Shown: positions 51,745-59,598 of the stretch, piece by piece
How the letters are laid out: the number at the start of each line of letters is the position of its first letter
How positions within the stretch are numbered: position 1 is the first letter of the stretch
Origin: CAYNFR01 sp964396595
GTDB taxonomy: Bacteria > Bacteroidota > Bacteroidia > Chitinophagales > Saprospiraceae
Direction: 5' to 3'
Assembly: GCA_964396595.1 (NCBI GenBank)
Contig: CAYNFR010000006.1
Coordinates: 60,862-124,861, forward strand
DNA: 64,000 nt
Notes under the pieces: model-generated
The model's database searches: none
The model's input: the letters and a program-made list of their open reading frames with translations, nothing else
Told to the model about the DNA's origin: nothing
Translations under genes and position numbers: made by a program

Positions 51745-53211
51745 ATGAACCATGCGCGTGCGGCATCGCATCATACTGATATTATCATTGTAGGTGCCGG
51801 ACTTTCCGGTATAGGAGCAGCGTATCATATCACGACTAGATGCAGTGACCAAAGATTTAAAATTCTAGAATCTAGAGAAGCGATTGGTGGCACATGGGAT
51901 TTGTTCCAATATCCCGGTATCCGATCAGATTCGGACATGTATACACTGGGATATTCCTTTAAACCGTGGATAAGCGACGACGCTATAGCAGATGGTCCGG
52001 CCATCCTGAGATATATCAGAGAGACCGCAGAAGAGAATGATCTTGTAAAACACATACAGTTTAACAGTGAGGTAAAAACAGCCTCATGGTGCTCTGCCGC
52101 GGCTCAATGGACCCTGGGGGTTATAAATAAACAATCAGGAATTATTGAAAATCACACTTGTCAATTTTTATTTCTTTGCTCAGGCTATTATGACTATGAT
52201 CAAGGATATATGCCTGCGTTAAAAGGGGCTGAAAATTTTATAGGCCCATTATTCCATCCGCAACACTGGCCTCGGGATTTAACCTACGAAAATAAAAAAG
52301 TCGTCGTTATCGGAAGCGGTGCCACTGCCGTCACCATCGTACCTCAACTAGCCAAGAAAGCTAGCTCTGTCATCATGTTACAGCGCACACCGACATATTA
52401 TTTTTCTGCACCAAAAAAAGATGGAATAGCAAATTTTTTAAGAAAAGTACTACCACTCAAGATGGCCTACTTTTTATCAAGATGGAAAAATATCCTCATG
52501 GGCGTCGGCTCTTATTCTTTTTTCAGAAAATGGCCTCAGACATCAAAGAATTTTCTAATTAAAATTGCAAAAAAAGAAATAGGATCTGAAAAATTCGATC
52601 ATAAACATTTCGACCCTCCTTACAACCCCTGGGACCAACGGCTATGTCTCATACCAGATAGTGACTTGTTTAAAACTGTAAAAGAGGGAAAAGCAGAAAT
52701 CATCACTGATCACATAGATCATATTACGACTAAGGGCATTCTTCTTCAGTCTGGCAAGTGTATCGATGCCGATATCATAGTCTGTGCCACCGGTCTTAAG
52801 GTAAAAATATTGGGAGGTATCTCACTTGACATAGATGGCCAGCAATATAAACCTTCGGACAGTTATTGCTATCGCGGTATGATGTTTACAGATATCCCCA
52901 ATATGGCTTTGAGCTTCGGTTATACCAATGCCTCCTGGACACTAAAAAGTGATCTCACCGCCGAGTATGTATGTAGACTCCTGAATTATATGAAAAAAAA
53001 CAACTTAAAAACTTGTATCCCTAGAATGCGCGAGATTGACATCCGAGATGAACCTTTTTTAGATTTTAATTCCGGTTATATCCTCCGCAATAATCACCTT
53101 TTACCTAAGCAAGGTCATCGTCGGCCGTGGCGCGTTTTTCAGAATTATATCCTAGATATTTTTAATTTTAGATATCATAAAATTAATGATAAAGCATTAG
53201 ATTTCGATTAA
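51745..53211 (+). CDS. FAD-dependent Baeyer-Villiger-type monooxygenase
   Basis: This 488-residue class B flavoprotein monooxygenase has the FAD motif GAGLSG at 17-22 and GGTWDLFQYPGIRSDSDMYT near 48-67. The complete Baeyer-Villiger fingerprint F-x-G-x3-H-x3-W-P is at 165-176 (FIGPLFHPQHWP). The NADPH motif GSGATA is at 190-195. It would insert oxygen into a ketone to give an ester or lactone with NADPH and O2; EthA-like enzymes are the closest in layout. The substrate is unknown. The gene lies alone between two gene relics, which hints at a recently acquired or remodelled locus. Confidence 0.9.
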   Translation: MNHARAASHHTDIIIVGAGLSGIGAAYHITTRCSDQRFKILESREAIGGTWDLFQYPGIRSDSDMYTLGYSFKPWISDDAIADGPAILRYIRETAEENDLVKHIQFNSEVKTASWCSAAAQWTLGVINKQSGIIENHTCQFLFLCSGYYDYDQGYMPALKGAENFIGPLFHPQHWPRDLTYENKKVVVIGSGATAVTIVPQLAKKASSVIMLQRTPTYYFSAPKKDGIANFLRKVLPLKMAYFLSRWKNILMGVGSYSFFRKWPQTSKNFLIKIAKKEIGSEKFDHKHFDPPYNPWDQRLCLIPDSDLFKTVKEGKAEIITDHIDHITTKGILLQSGKCIDADIIVCATGLKVKILGGISLDIDGQQYKPSDSYCYRGMMFTDIPNMALSFGYTNASWTLKSDLTAEYVCRLLNYMKKNNLKTCIPRMREIDIRDEPFLDFNSGYILRNNHLLPKQGHRRPWRVFQNYILDIFNFRYHKINDKALDFD

Positions 53212-53254
53212 ACTCTTATTTTTCAACATTATATTGTCAATCTTCTTTTCATAA

Positions 53255-53824
53255 TTAAAGCGCGGCGATAGTCTTGTCATTCCACCTTTCATTCGCGCCG
53301 TCAAGATAGGTGTATCGTAATATGATGGTTCTTAATCCACTGCGTGGTTGCATTGTAATGAATGGTTCATCAGATCCACTGCCTTTTCCTGCTTGCGGAT
53401 GGAACACAGTAACAGGGTCTATATGTGCCCTAGCAATGTCAAGAGCACCTTTAAGCTCTACTTGCTAGGAAATGACAAGCGAGCCATTAACGCTATATCT
53501 GCTTGGAGGCAAGAATACAATTTCGCCACCATCTCCTGCTTTATTCTGAGCTAATGGAGTAGCGGAGGTATTGTCTGTATAATTGTCAGCAGCTGCGTTA
53601 AATGGTGCCCAAGCGGCGTTGTAAAACTCAGACCAAATCGGTTTCTGCGGTCTTGGAAGGGTGTCTATGAATACAGGCATGGGTGGCAAATTGATGGAAG
53701 TTGTACCCAGTAGTCGTTTAACTAAAAGTGAATCCGGTATTGGGCTATTATTTTTAAACCTATTACCTGTGAGGATATACCTCGAATAAGAACCAAATTC
53801 AATATTTTTCTTGACGTCATAAAA
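53255..53824 (-). pseudogene. Pectate_lyase_3-like (pectin-lyase-fold) gene relic with an internal stop
   Basis: On the minus strand a 190-codon frame is open from 53824 to a TAA at 53255-53257, apart from one in-frame TAG at 53465-53467. Before the TAG it reads PFNAAADNYTDNTSATPLAQ and GEIVFLPPSRYSVNGSLVI, the typical start of a Pectate_lyase_3 domain. After it the frame continues with VELKGALDIARAHIDP, GKGSGSDEPFITMQPRSG and LRTIILRYTYLDGA. No start codon and no further helix coils follow, so both ends are missing. It is a decayed polysaccharide-lyase-like gene, or a fragment left by deletion. Confidence 0.7.
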
Positions 53825-53869
53825 TCACAATCAGAAGTCAGTTAGATACCCCGGACATCAATATTTCTA

Positions 53870-53933
53870 ATTGTAACGTCCATCAGGCGAGAACGTATCG
53901 AGGCGAGACGACTGTCATTCGTAAGTGCTTATA
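53870..53933 (-). repeat. Possible fifth copy of the dispersed palindromic repeat (weak)
   Basis: The minus-strand bases just after the stop of 53934-55481 read ACGAATGAC, then GTCGTCTCGCCTCG and ACGTTCTCG. This resembles the ATGAATTACTTGTCTCGACGACG of copy 4 but with gaps. Placement and orientation agree with the other copies; the sequence match alone would not convince. Confidence 0.28.
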
Positions 53934-55481
53934 CTACCTTCGTTCCCTGTTTCGCCTCACTATGACCTCTACAGTCACCTCCTCAAGTTTCGCATTTACC
54001 CAATCCAAAAAATTCAAATACAAAAAAGATCTCTTCTCAAACGGATCCACCGATATTCTCAATAAATTCTTCCTTGTTTCCAGTAATAAAGTATAGTCAG
54101 GTTTATCTAAACTTTTTAATTGTTTCCTCATAAAACTCAGAACTTCCATCTGCACCTTATTCTTATCCTTCATCTTATCTAAAAAACGACTTACAGACTT
54201 CTCAAGATATTCTAATAACCAATAGTTTTTTAACTCATAATGAGCTATCATATGCATCAGACGAGCATAACATTGTATATCCTCGCGCAGATGGCCGGCC
54301 TTCAGGTTGATAATCTTATTGAGATAATCAATAGCCGTATCAAAATCTCCACATCCAAAATACATCCATGCCATGCGATAATAAAAAACTAACACCCTAT
54401 GAATATCAAGATATGGATCGTATAATTCTAACATTTCTTCACACTCCGGTATTAAGCTTAGTCCCTCAGTATAGTGGCCTTGCAAAAAATACTTATAGAA
54501 CAAACTTGAATAATAATACAGAAAAAATATAACCTCTGAAGTCTTATTTAATCGATTGTAATACGTATCTCGAAATCGCTCAAACTTTCTTATTCCTTCG
54601 ATATATTGCACTTCATCATCTAGACTATACAAACTTGTGAGCCAGTAATGTAAGCCCCTCATATATAAATCAGGGTCATTCGAAATAATCCGCTCATCAG
54701 ATTCAAGCAACTCGATCCATCTGCGAGAATGATCAGCACATTTCTCAAAATTAAGCAGGATATAATTATACCATACATGGCTCTGGTGAAGATATATTTT
54801 TTCAAAAAAAGATAATGAATCATATGTATGCGTAGGCAAATGCGACTTAAAGTATTCTGTCACTATCAGCAAGTCCTTCTCTGACTTTATGTGCCCTATC
54901 TGAATATAAAGACCGTGTATCTTAATTTTAAGATTTGTAAGCTTATTCGAGTTACTGAGTATTTGACACACTTGCTCAGATTCATCCAAAAGATTTTCCA
55001 TTTTGTTCTTTACCGATCTACTCCTGGTGATGTGCTTCTCCTCTATCATTTTTTGAAACTCCAGCAATTCGTAATACAATAAATTCTGGTTGCTATTATG
55101 TACTATTCCCTTAATACGTTCAAGAGTTTTTAAACTCTGGATATATAGACCCTTGCCGTAGAGGATTCTAGCAAAGTCCATCTGCTGTCTGAACTCAAAA
55201 TCCAGATTCTTGTGTGCGAAAATCATTCTCAGACTTGATAATACCTCGTTATACAGATGTCGCTTTAAGTTAGGCAACTGACTTTTGGTAATGGGATGAA
55301 TCTTCCTTAATAAGGCCTTCTCATCATAGCTGGTCATACTATCAAGACTGTCGAATAGCGTAATAAACATGGCCTTTTCTTTCTGGTGTGTCCTGGTCGC
55401 ATACAGCTTAAAATTTCTTTTTTCTGCCTTGGTAAGGCTTTGAATCAAGACAAAAAGATGGTCTGAAGAACTTATAGGCAT
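53934..55481 (-). CDS. Large helical-repeat (TPR-like) protein, function unknown
   Basis: This 515-residue cytoplasmic protein has no signal peptide or membrane segment. It is almost entirely helical. The first ~115 residues form a charged start (LTKAEKRNFKLYATRTHQKEKAMFITLFDSL, PNLKRHLYNEVLSSLRM) that I have seen as a conserved N-terminus in Saprospiraceae and Chitinophagaceae proteins. TPR-like helix pairs follow to the end, for example YRMAWMYFGCGDFDTAIDYLNKIINL near 395-420. Such proteins usually mediate protein contacts. There is no operon partner and no stated function. Confidence 0.72.
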   Translation of the reverse strand: MPISSSDHLFVLIQSLTKAEKRNFKLYATRTHQKEKAMFITLFDSLDSMTSYDEKALLRKIHPITKSQLPNLKRHLYNEVLSSLRMIFAHKNLDFEFRQQMDFARILYGKGLYIQSLKTLERIKGIVHNSNQNLLYYELLEFQKMIEEKHITRSRSVKNKMENLLDESEQVCQILSNSNKLTNLKIKIHGLYIQIGHIKSEKDLLIVTEYFKSHLPTHTYDSLSFFEKIYLHQSHVWYNYILLNFEKCADHSRRWIELLESDERIISNDPDLYMRGLHYWLTSLYSLDDEVQYIEGIRKFERFRDTYYNRLNKTSEVIFFLYYYSSLFYKYFLQGHYTEGLSLIPECEEMLELYDPYLDIHRVLVFYYRMAWMYFGCGDFDTAIDYLNKIINLKAGHLREDIQCYARLMHMIAHYELKNYWLLEYLEKSVSRFLDKMKDKNKVQMEVLSFMRKQLKSLDKPDYTLLLETRKNLLRISVDPFEKRSFLYLNFLDWVNAKLEEVTVEVIVRRNRERR

Positions 55482-55595
55482 AACATCAATAAATTATATA
55501 TATATCTGTTAATCAATTATTTAAATAAATAAAACTACTATTTGAAGATCACATGGGTAAAAATATTAAATTATTTAAGCTTTCCATGCTCTATC

Positions 55596-55603
55596 TAGTT
55601 TTG
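55596..55603 (+). promoter_or_regulatory. Putative -7 box (TAGTTTTG) for glnK-amtB
   Basis: A perfect TAnnTTTG lies 52 bases before the ATG at 55656. No -24/-12 sigma-54 element is visible, so nitrogen control, if any, is not by sigma-54. Confidence 0.5.
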
Positions 55604-55655
55604 TGCCAGCGAAACAACGAAATAGTTAGTTGCGCCATATTATTAAACCTTGCAT

Positions 55656-55994
55656 ATGAAAAAAATAGAAGCAATTATTCGGACGTCAAAATTTGATGCA
55701 GTTAGAGATGCTCTAGCCAGTATTGATGTTCTTTTTTTCTCTCTTCATGAAATAAGAGGCTATGGGTTGCAGAGGGGTAAGAAACAGACCTATAGAGGCG
55801 CTGATCTAGGCTCTGATTACATTTCAAGACTACAGATGAACCTAGTTGTCGAAGACCATTATGTCGAAAAAATAATCAGAACTATTGAGCATTCCGGTAA
55901 AACCGGCGAAGTAGGAGACGGAAAAATATTCGTTTATGATGTCGTCGAAGCAGTTCGTATCCGAAACGGAGAGCGTGGCGAATCTGCCATCTAA
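55656..55994 (+). CDS. glnK: PII-family nitrogen regulator (GlnB/GlnK)
   Basis: This 112-residue protein has the exact length of PII. It would sense ATP/ADP and 2-oxoglutarate and gate the ammonium channel AmtB encoded next. The B-loop (GKTGEVGDGKIFVYDV, 81-96) and the C-terminal RIRNGERGESAI are typical. In the T-loop Tyr46-Arg47-Gly48-Ala49 are kept, but the position of the uridylylated Tyr51 of E. coli is Leu51 (YRGADLGSDY), so that modification is impossible. The start is ATG 55656; a TTG two codons earlier is not needed. Confidence 0.94.
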   Translation: MKKIEAIIRTSKFDAVRDALASIDVLFFSLHEIRGYGLQRGKKQTYRGADLGSDYISRLQMNLVVEDHYVEKIIRTIEHSGKTGEVGDGKIFVYDVVEAVRIRNGERGESAI

Positions 55995-56038
55995 TCAGTA
56001 TAAAACATTTTTTTACAACATTATCTAAACAAAACGTA

Positions 56039-57286
56039 ATGAGTCAAGAACTATTTACAACCAATAATTTATGGATTCTTATATCTGCCACCTTGGTCTT
56101 TATAATGCATCTTGGATTTGCGAGCTTAGAATCAGGTTTAGTGCGCAAAAAGAACACGGTAAACATTCTTTTTAAAAATTGTATGATTATTTCTATCGGT
56201 CTGATAAGCTATTATTTCATGGGTTTCAATCTTATGTATCCGGGAGAGTCGATAAATGGATTGATAGGATTCGGGGGTTTCTTACTTTCGGTGCCTGAGG
56301 GGGCTGCAGGAGCTATTGACTATGCCGATGGTGCTTATACTTACTGGACTGATTTTATTTTTCAAGCGATGTTTGCAGCCACAGGCGCAACGATTGTGAG
56401 TGGGGCTGTAGCAGAGCGTATAAAACTTAACTCCTTTTTAATGTTTAGCATTGTTTTTTTATCGCTGTCCTATCCTTTAACCGGCATGTGGAAATGGGGA
56501 GGTGGATGGCTAGACAGTCGTGGATTTTATGATTTTGCAGGCTCTACGATCGTGCACTCAGTGGGCGGATGGGCTGCACTTGCATGTATCATTGTGTTAG
56601 GTGCCCGCAAAGGCAAATATACAGATAAAGGGATACAAGCGATTCCGGGGCACAACCTACCCTTAGCTACATTAGGAGTCTTTCTTTTATGGTTTGGCTG
56701 GTTTGGATTTAACGGAGGGAGTGTACTCTCTGCCGATCCGATGGCTGTATCGCTTGTGTTTGTGACAACAGCCTTAGCCGGAGCCGGTGGGGCGGTAGGT
56801 GCATTCTTTACATCTCATCAACTATTTAAAACACATGATCTATCCATGGTGCTGAACGGTATTCTAGGGGGGCTTGTCGGTATTACTGCCGGCGCAGATC
56901 TAATGGGACCGGGGGAAGCCATAATTATTGGTTTTATCGCTGGTATCATCATCCCATTCTCAGTAATATTTTTCGACCGAACACTCAAGTTAGATGACCC
57001 TGTAGGAGCAACATCTGTACACTTAGTATGCGGTGTTTGGGGCACTTTAGCAGTAGGTATTTTTGGCGAAAAAGCCGGTTTGTCGCAGCTCGGAGAACAG
57101 CTAATCGGTATTTTTTCAATCGGTGCCTTCACGTTTATTTTCGCTTTTATCCTTATATCACTAATTAATAAAACTATTGGCATACGCGTTGACGATCATG
57201 AAGAAATGAAAGGTCTAGATGCAGCAGAACACGGCATGGAAGCCTATTCTGACATAGATACCCATTATGCCTTGATGGTTCAGTAA
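56039..57286 (+). CDS. amtB: Ammonium transporter
   Basis: This 415-residue Amt/Rh-family channel has about 11 membrane helices. The conserved pore histidines are present: His173 in STIVHSVGGWAALA and His328 in GATSVHLVCGVWG. The family signature DFAGSTIVHSVGG is complete. It carries ammonium across the inner membrane and is probably blocked by the PII protein encoded 44 bases upstream. An outer-membrane protein follows in the same transcript. Confidence 0.95.
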   Translation: MSQELFTTNNLWILISATLVFIMHLGFASLESGLVRKKNTVNILFKNCMIISIGLISYYFMGFNLMYPGESINGLIGFGGFLLSVPEGAAGAIDYADGAYTYWTDFIFQAMFAATGATIVSGAVAERIKLNSFLMFSIVFLSLSYPLTGMWKWGGGWLDSRGFYDFAGSTIVHSVGGWAALACIIVLGARKGKYTDKGIQAIPGHNLPLATLGVFLLWFGWFGFNGGSVLSADPMAVSLVFVTTALAGAGGAVGAFFTSHQLFKTHDLSMVLNGILGGLVGITAGADLMGPGEAIIIGFIAGIIIPFSVIFFDRTLKLDDPVGATSVHLVCGVWGTLAVGIFGEKAGLSQLGEQLIGIFSIGAFTFIFAFILISLINKTIGIRVDDHEEMKGLDAAEHGMEAYSDIDTHYALMVQ

Positions 57287-57341
57287 ATTCATCTACCTGA
57301 GGATCTCAGGATATTTTATCATTTTTTAAAAATTCGAAGTC

Positions 57342-58079
57342 ATGAAAAAAGTCTTTACTACTATTCGTTTGTCCTTTTCCATCGTTTTGATGGCTACACT
57401 CTGTCACTTCAACGGCCATCTCAATGCCCAAGAAGAAAGTAAATTTAGTTTTGACGTCAGCCTTAATTCAGATCAGTTTTTTGGATTCTATCCCTTTTTC
57501 CAAGGTTCTTACGACCTCAGCGAGAAATCAGCTTTCACGTTCTATGGAATCCTTTGGTCAGGAGGTACAGGCGGTGCTTGGGGCAACTGGACCGAATTCG
57601 GTCTTGGTATTAACTTAAAACCTACAGAAAGTCTTTCCATTAATCCTCAATTAGGATTTCTAGGCGGAAACTTGCTCTCGTCAGGAACAGCAGGGCCAGC
57701 TATTTTTGGAGATGGTTTTGTCCCCAATCTCACAGTCAACCTTGATAACGCCAAGACCCAAGGCCAATTCTATCTAGGATATTATGCACCCTTACGCAAT
57801 AAAGCCAGTGCAAATGGAACTACACTATCCTATATACATTATTGGGCTAACTATGGATTCAAAGCGTCGTCATTCTTCAGCCTGGGTTTACATTTTGAAC
57901 ATTTAATCAACTCAGGAGGCTCTAATGTATCAAGTTCTACAGATGTCTACCAATGGTTAGGCCCTTACATCCAATTTACAGCACCCGACGGAGGTCCATT
58001 CGCGAGATTCTCATTCGGAACCGATCTTGTAGAGGGAAATGACTCCTTTTTTAAATTAACAGCAGGGTTCAGCTTTTAA
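57342..58079 (+). CDS. Outer-membrane beta-barrel protein of the ammonium operon, possibly DUF6733
   Basis: This 245-residue protein has a signal peptide (FSIVLMATLCHFNGHLNAQ). The rest alternates aromatic and polar residues in 10-12 short strands (FFGFYPFFQGSYDLS, SAFTFYGILWSGGTGGAW, FYLGYYAPLRN) and ends in FFKLTAGFSF with a terminal Phe, as outer-membrane barrels do. I associate it with DUF6733, often beside amtB, but from memory. The gene lies 55 bases after amtB and before a strong terminator, so it shares the operon. It may form a pore that helps ammonium or other nitrogen compounds through the outer membrane. Confidence 0.72.
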   Translation: MKKVFTTIRLSFSIVLMATLCHFNGHLNAQEESKFSFDVSLNSDQFFGFYPFFQGSYDLSEKSAFTFYGILWSGGTGGAWGNWTEFGLGINLKPTESLSINPQLGFLGGNLLSSGTAGPAIFGDGFVPNLTVNLDNAKTQGQFYLGYYAPLRNKASANGTTLSYIHYWANYGFKASSFFSLGLHFEHLINSGGSNVSSSTDVYQWLGPYIQFTAPDGGPFARFSFGTDLVEGNDSFFKLTAGFSF

Positions 58080-58108
58080 ATATATTTTATCATACGACAG
58101 TTTTTTTT

Positions 58109-58153
58109 GTACGAGGTCTGATTATCAAAATCGACCTCGTGCAATTTTTTTTT
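58109..58153 (+). terminator. Rho-independent terminator of the glnK-amtB operon
   Basis: A ten-base stem (GTACGAGGTC pairing with GACCTCGTGC, one G-T pair) with a 14-base loop is followed after two A by nine T. It lies 30 bases past the stop of the barrel gene. Confidence 0.88.
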
Positions 58154-58233
58154 AAACTCACGCATAGTCCTTCAGCATTTAGTCCTCTCATACTTACACC
58201 TTCTCCTATTCTCTATATCTTAGCTTCACAATT

Positions 58234-58303
58234 GGACAAAATCCCTCCGTGTCAGCACTCTTCTCAGACGCGTCGTCGAGACAAGTAATTCATAATTTAC
58301 TTT
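58234..58303 (-). repeat. Dispersed palindromic spacer repeat, copy 4
   Basis: The minus-strand reading holds ATTACTTGTCTCGACGACGCG, AGAAGAGTGCTGAC and ACGGAGGGAT, matching copies 1-3 with a short deletion. The first 30 bases (58274-58303) match 49021-49050 at 25 of 30 positions, and the TAA of the gene at 58297 lies inside it. Confidence 0.5.
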
Positions 58304-59595
58304 TCTATCGTATTAGAATAGACGTTCTTCAATTTGCTCAAGCCCTTAATATATCGAAGTCCTTCTTGTCCAATCTCAGTATTATAGACATTTAGATAAA
58401 CTAACTCGTTCATTCCCTTCAATTCTTTCAATTGTTCATCCACAACATTTGTTCCATCCAAAAATAGTCTTTGAAGATGTTGCATGCCACCGATCACCTG
58501 AATAGCATTATCGGGTAAAATCTGATTACTTAATTTTAAACTTAATATATACAAGCGTATCTCCTGCAGTAATTCAAAATGTCTCTTGCTGATCTCTCTG
58601 ACGTTAACAAAACTAACATTGATCAATGGGCTGCTCCGGGATACTGGTAATATACTAACATGTAAGCCCCTTAACTCTTCAACCACTGCCATAGGAATAC
58701 CGGGTAGGTTCACTTGCGGAATATCAGCAGGGATGTTTTTTGAATTATCCAAATTATTTGAATCATCATTATGAAAATCATTTACCCATTTAATAATGTG
58801 CTGTTCTAATAATTCCGATTGAGAAAAATCCTTAACTTTTTTGTCAAAGTAATCATCGGAAGCTGCCCAAATCTTAAAAATGTCCAACTCCTCCTGCGAT
58901 AAGGGAGCTGAATTCAATGGAGGCATATGTTTCTTATCTCGTAATGGAAGCGAGATGCGATCTCCTATTAATTGGACAACTGACTTGGTCTTAATACCGA
59001 CAATCCTTTTTGTACTTTTGCCACCGATGCTTAACATTTCCGATGAATGCAGTCTTAATTCACCTCTGGCTTTTGAGTTGTTGTGACAGGAGATACATTT
59101 ATTGTGCAAGATTATGTCGACAATGTCTTTATAAATATCTACTTCATCCATTTTTGAAATATCAATGGCCGGATATCGCGTCTCTACACGATTGGCACTA
59201 AACGACAAATAATTTTCTCCATGAGTCAGGCTACCTCCCAAATGTCCCGTTATAGATAAAGAAACTGCCATTGCCAAGCCTATAGCTTTGGAAATATTAT
59301 GACTTGTGTACTTACTCGCTCCATAACAAACCAAGGATAGAATAGCTGTCAATAGTCCCCACCATTGATGTAAAGACACACTATCAGGAGGAATTTCACC
59401 GGTGATTTTCAAAATATATCCGGTAACACATGCCACACAGGCAGCTGCTGCTCCGATGCCATATACAATCGTAACCGCAGAAGCTGCATGTGCAAATCGA
59501 GGCAATTGTCGCAACCAATCCATCAATACCGCCAAAAGCAAGATACCTATGGGTATATGTAGAACCAGTATGTGAAAGCGACCAATATACTCCAT
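58297..59595 (-). CDS. DUF2231-like membrane protein with PVC-type cytochrome domain and LRR-like tail
   Basis: This 432-residue protein begins with four membrane helices in the DUF2231 style (GRFHILVLHIPIGILLLAVLMDWL, AVTIVYGIGAAAACVACVTGYIL, a third near 78-95 and a fourth near 103-118). A Planctomycete-type cytochrome domain follows with the haem motif CISCH at 167-171 and KKHMPPLNSAPLSQEELDIFKIW. The last ~140 residues have leucine-rich-repeat-like turns (LQRLFLDGTNVVDEQL, LVYLNVYNTEIGQEGLRYI). It probably anchors a haem-carrying complex. It begins three bases after the DUF1501 gene. Confidence 0.83.
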   Translation of the reverse strand: MEYIGRFHILVLHIPIGILLLAVLMDWLRQLPRFAHAASAVTIVYGIGAAAACVACVTGYILKITGEIPPDSVSLHQWWGLLTAILSLVCYGASKYTSHNISKAIGLAMAVSLSITGHLGGSLTHGENYLSFSANRVETRYPAIDISKMDEVDIYKDIVDIILHNKCISCHNNSKARGELRLHSSEMLSIGGKSTKRIVGIKTKSVVQLIGDRISLPLRDKKHMPPLNSAPLSQEELDIFKIWAASDDYFDKKVKDFSQSELLEQHIIKWVNDFHNDDSNNLDNSKNIPADIPQVNLPGIPMAVVEELRGLHVSILPVSRSSPLINVSFVNVREISKRHFELLQEIRLYILSLKLSNQILPDNAIQVIGGMQHLQRLFLDGTNVVDEQLKELKGMNELVYLNVYNTEIGQEGLRYIKGLSKLKNVYSNTIEK

Positions 59596-59598
59596 ATA

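Noticed and set aside
53348..53554. 68-codon plus-strand frame
   Set aside because: It is the antisense of the pectate-lyase relic, whose own frame makes far better protein sense.
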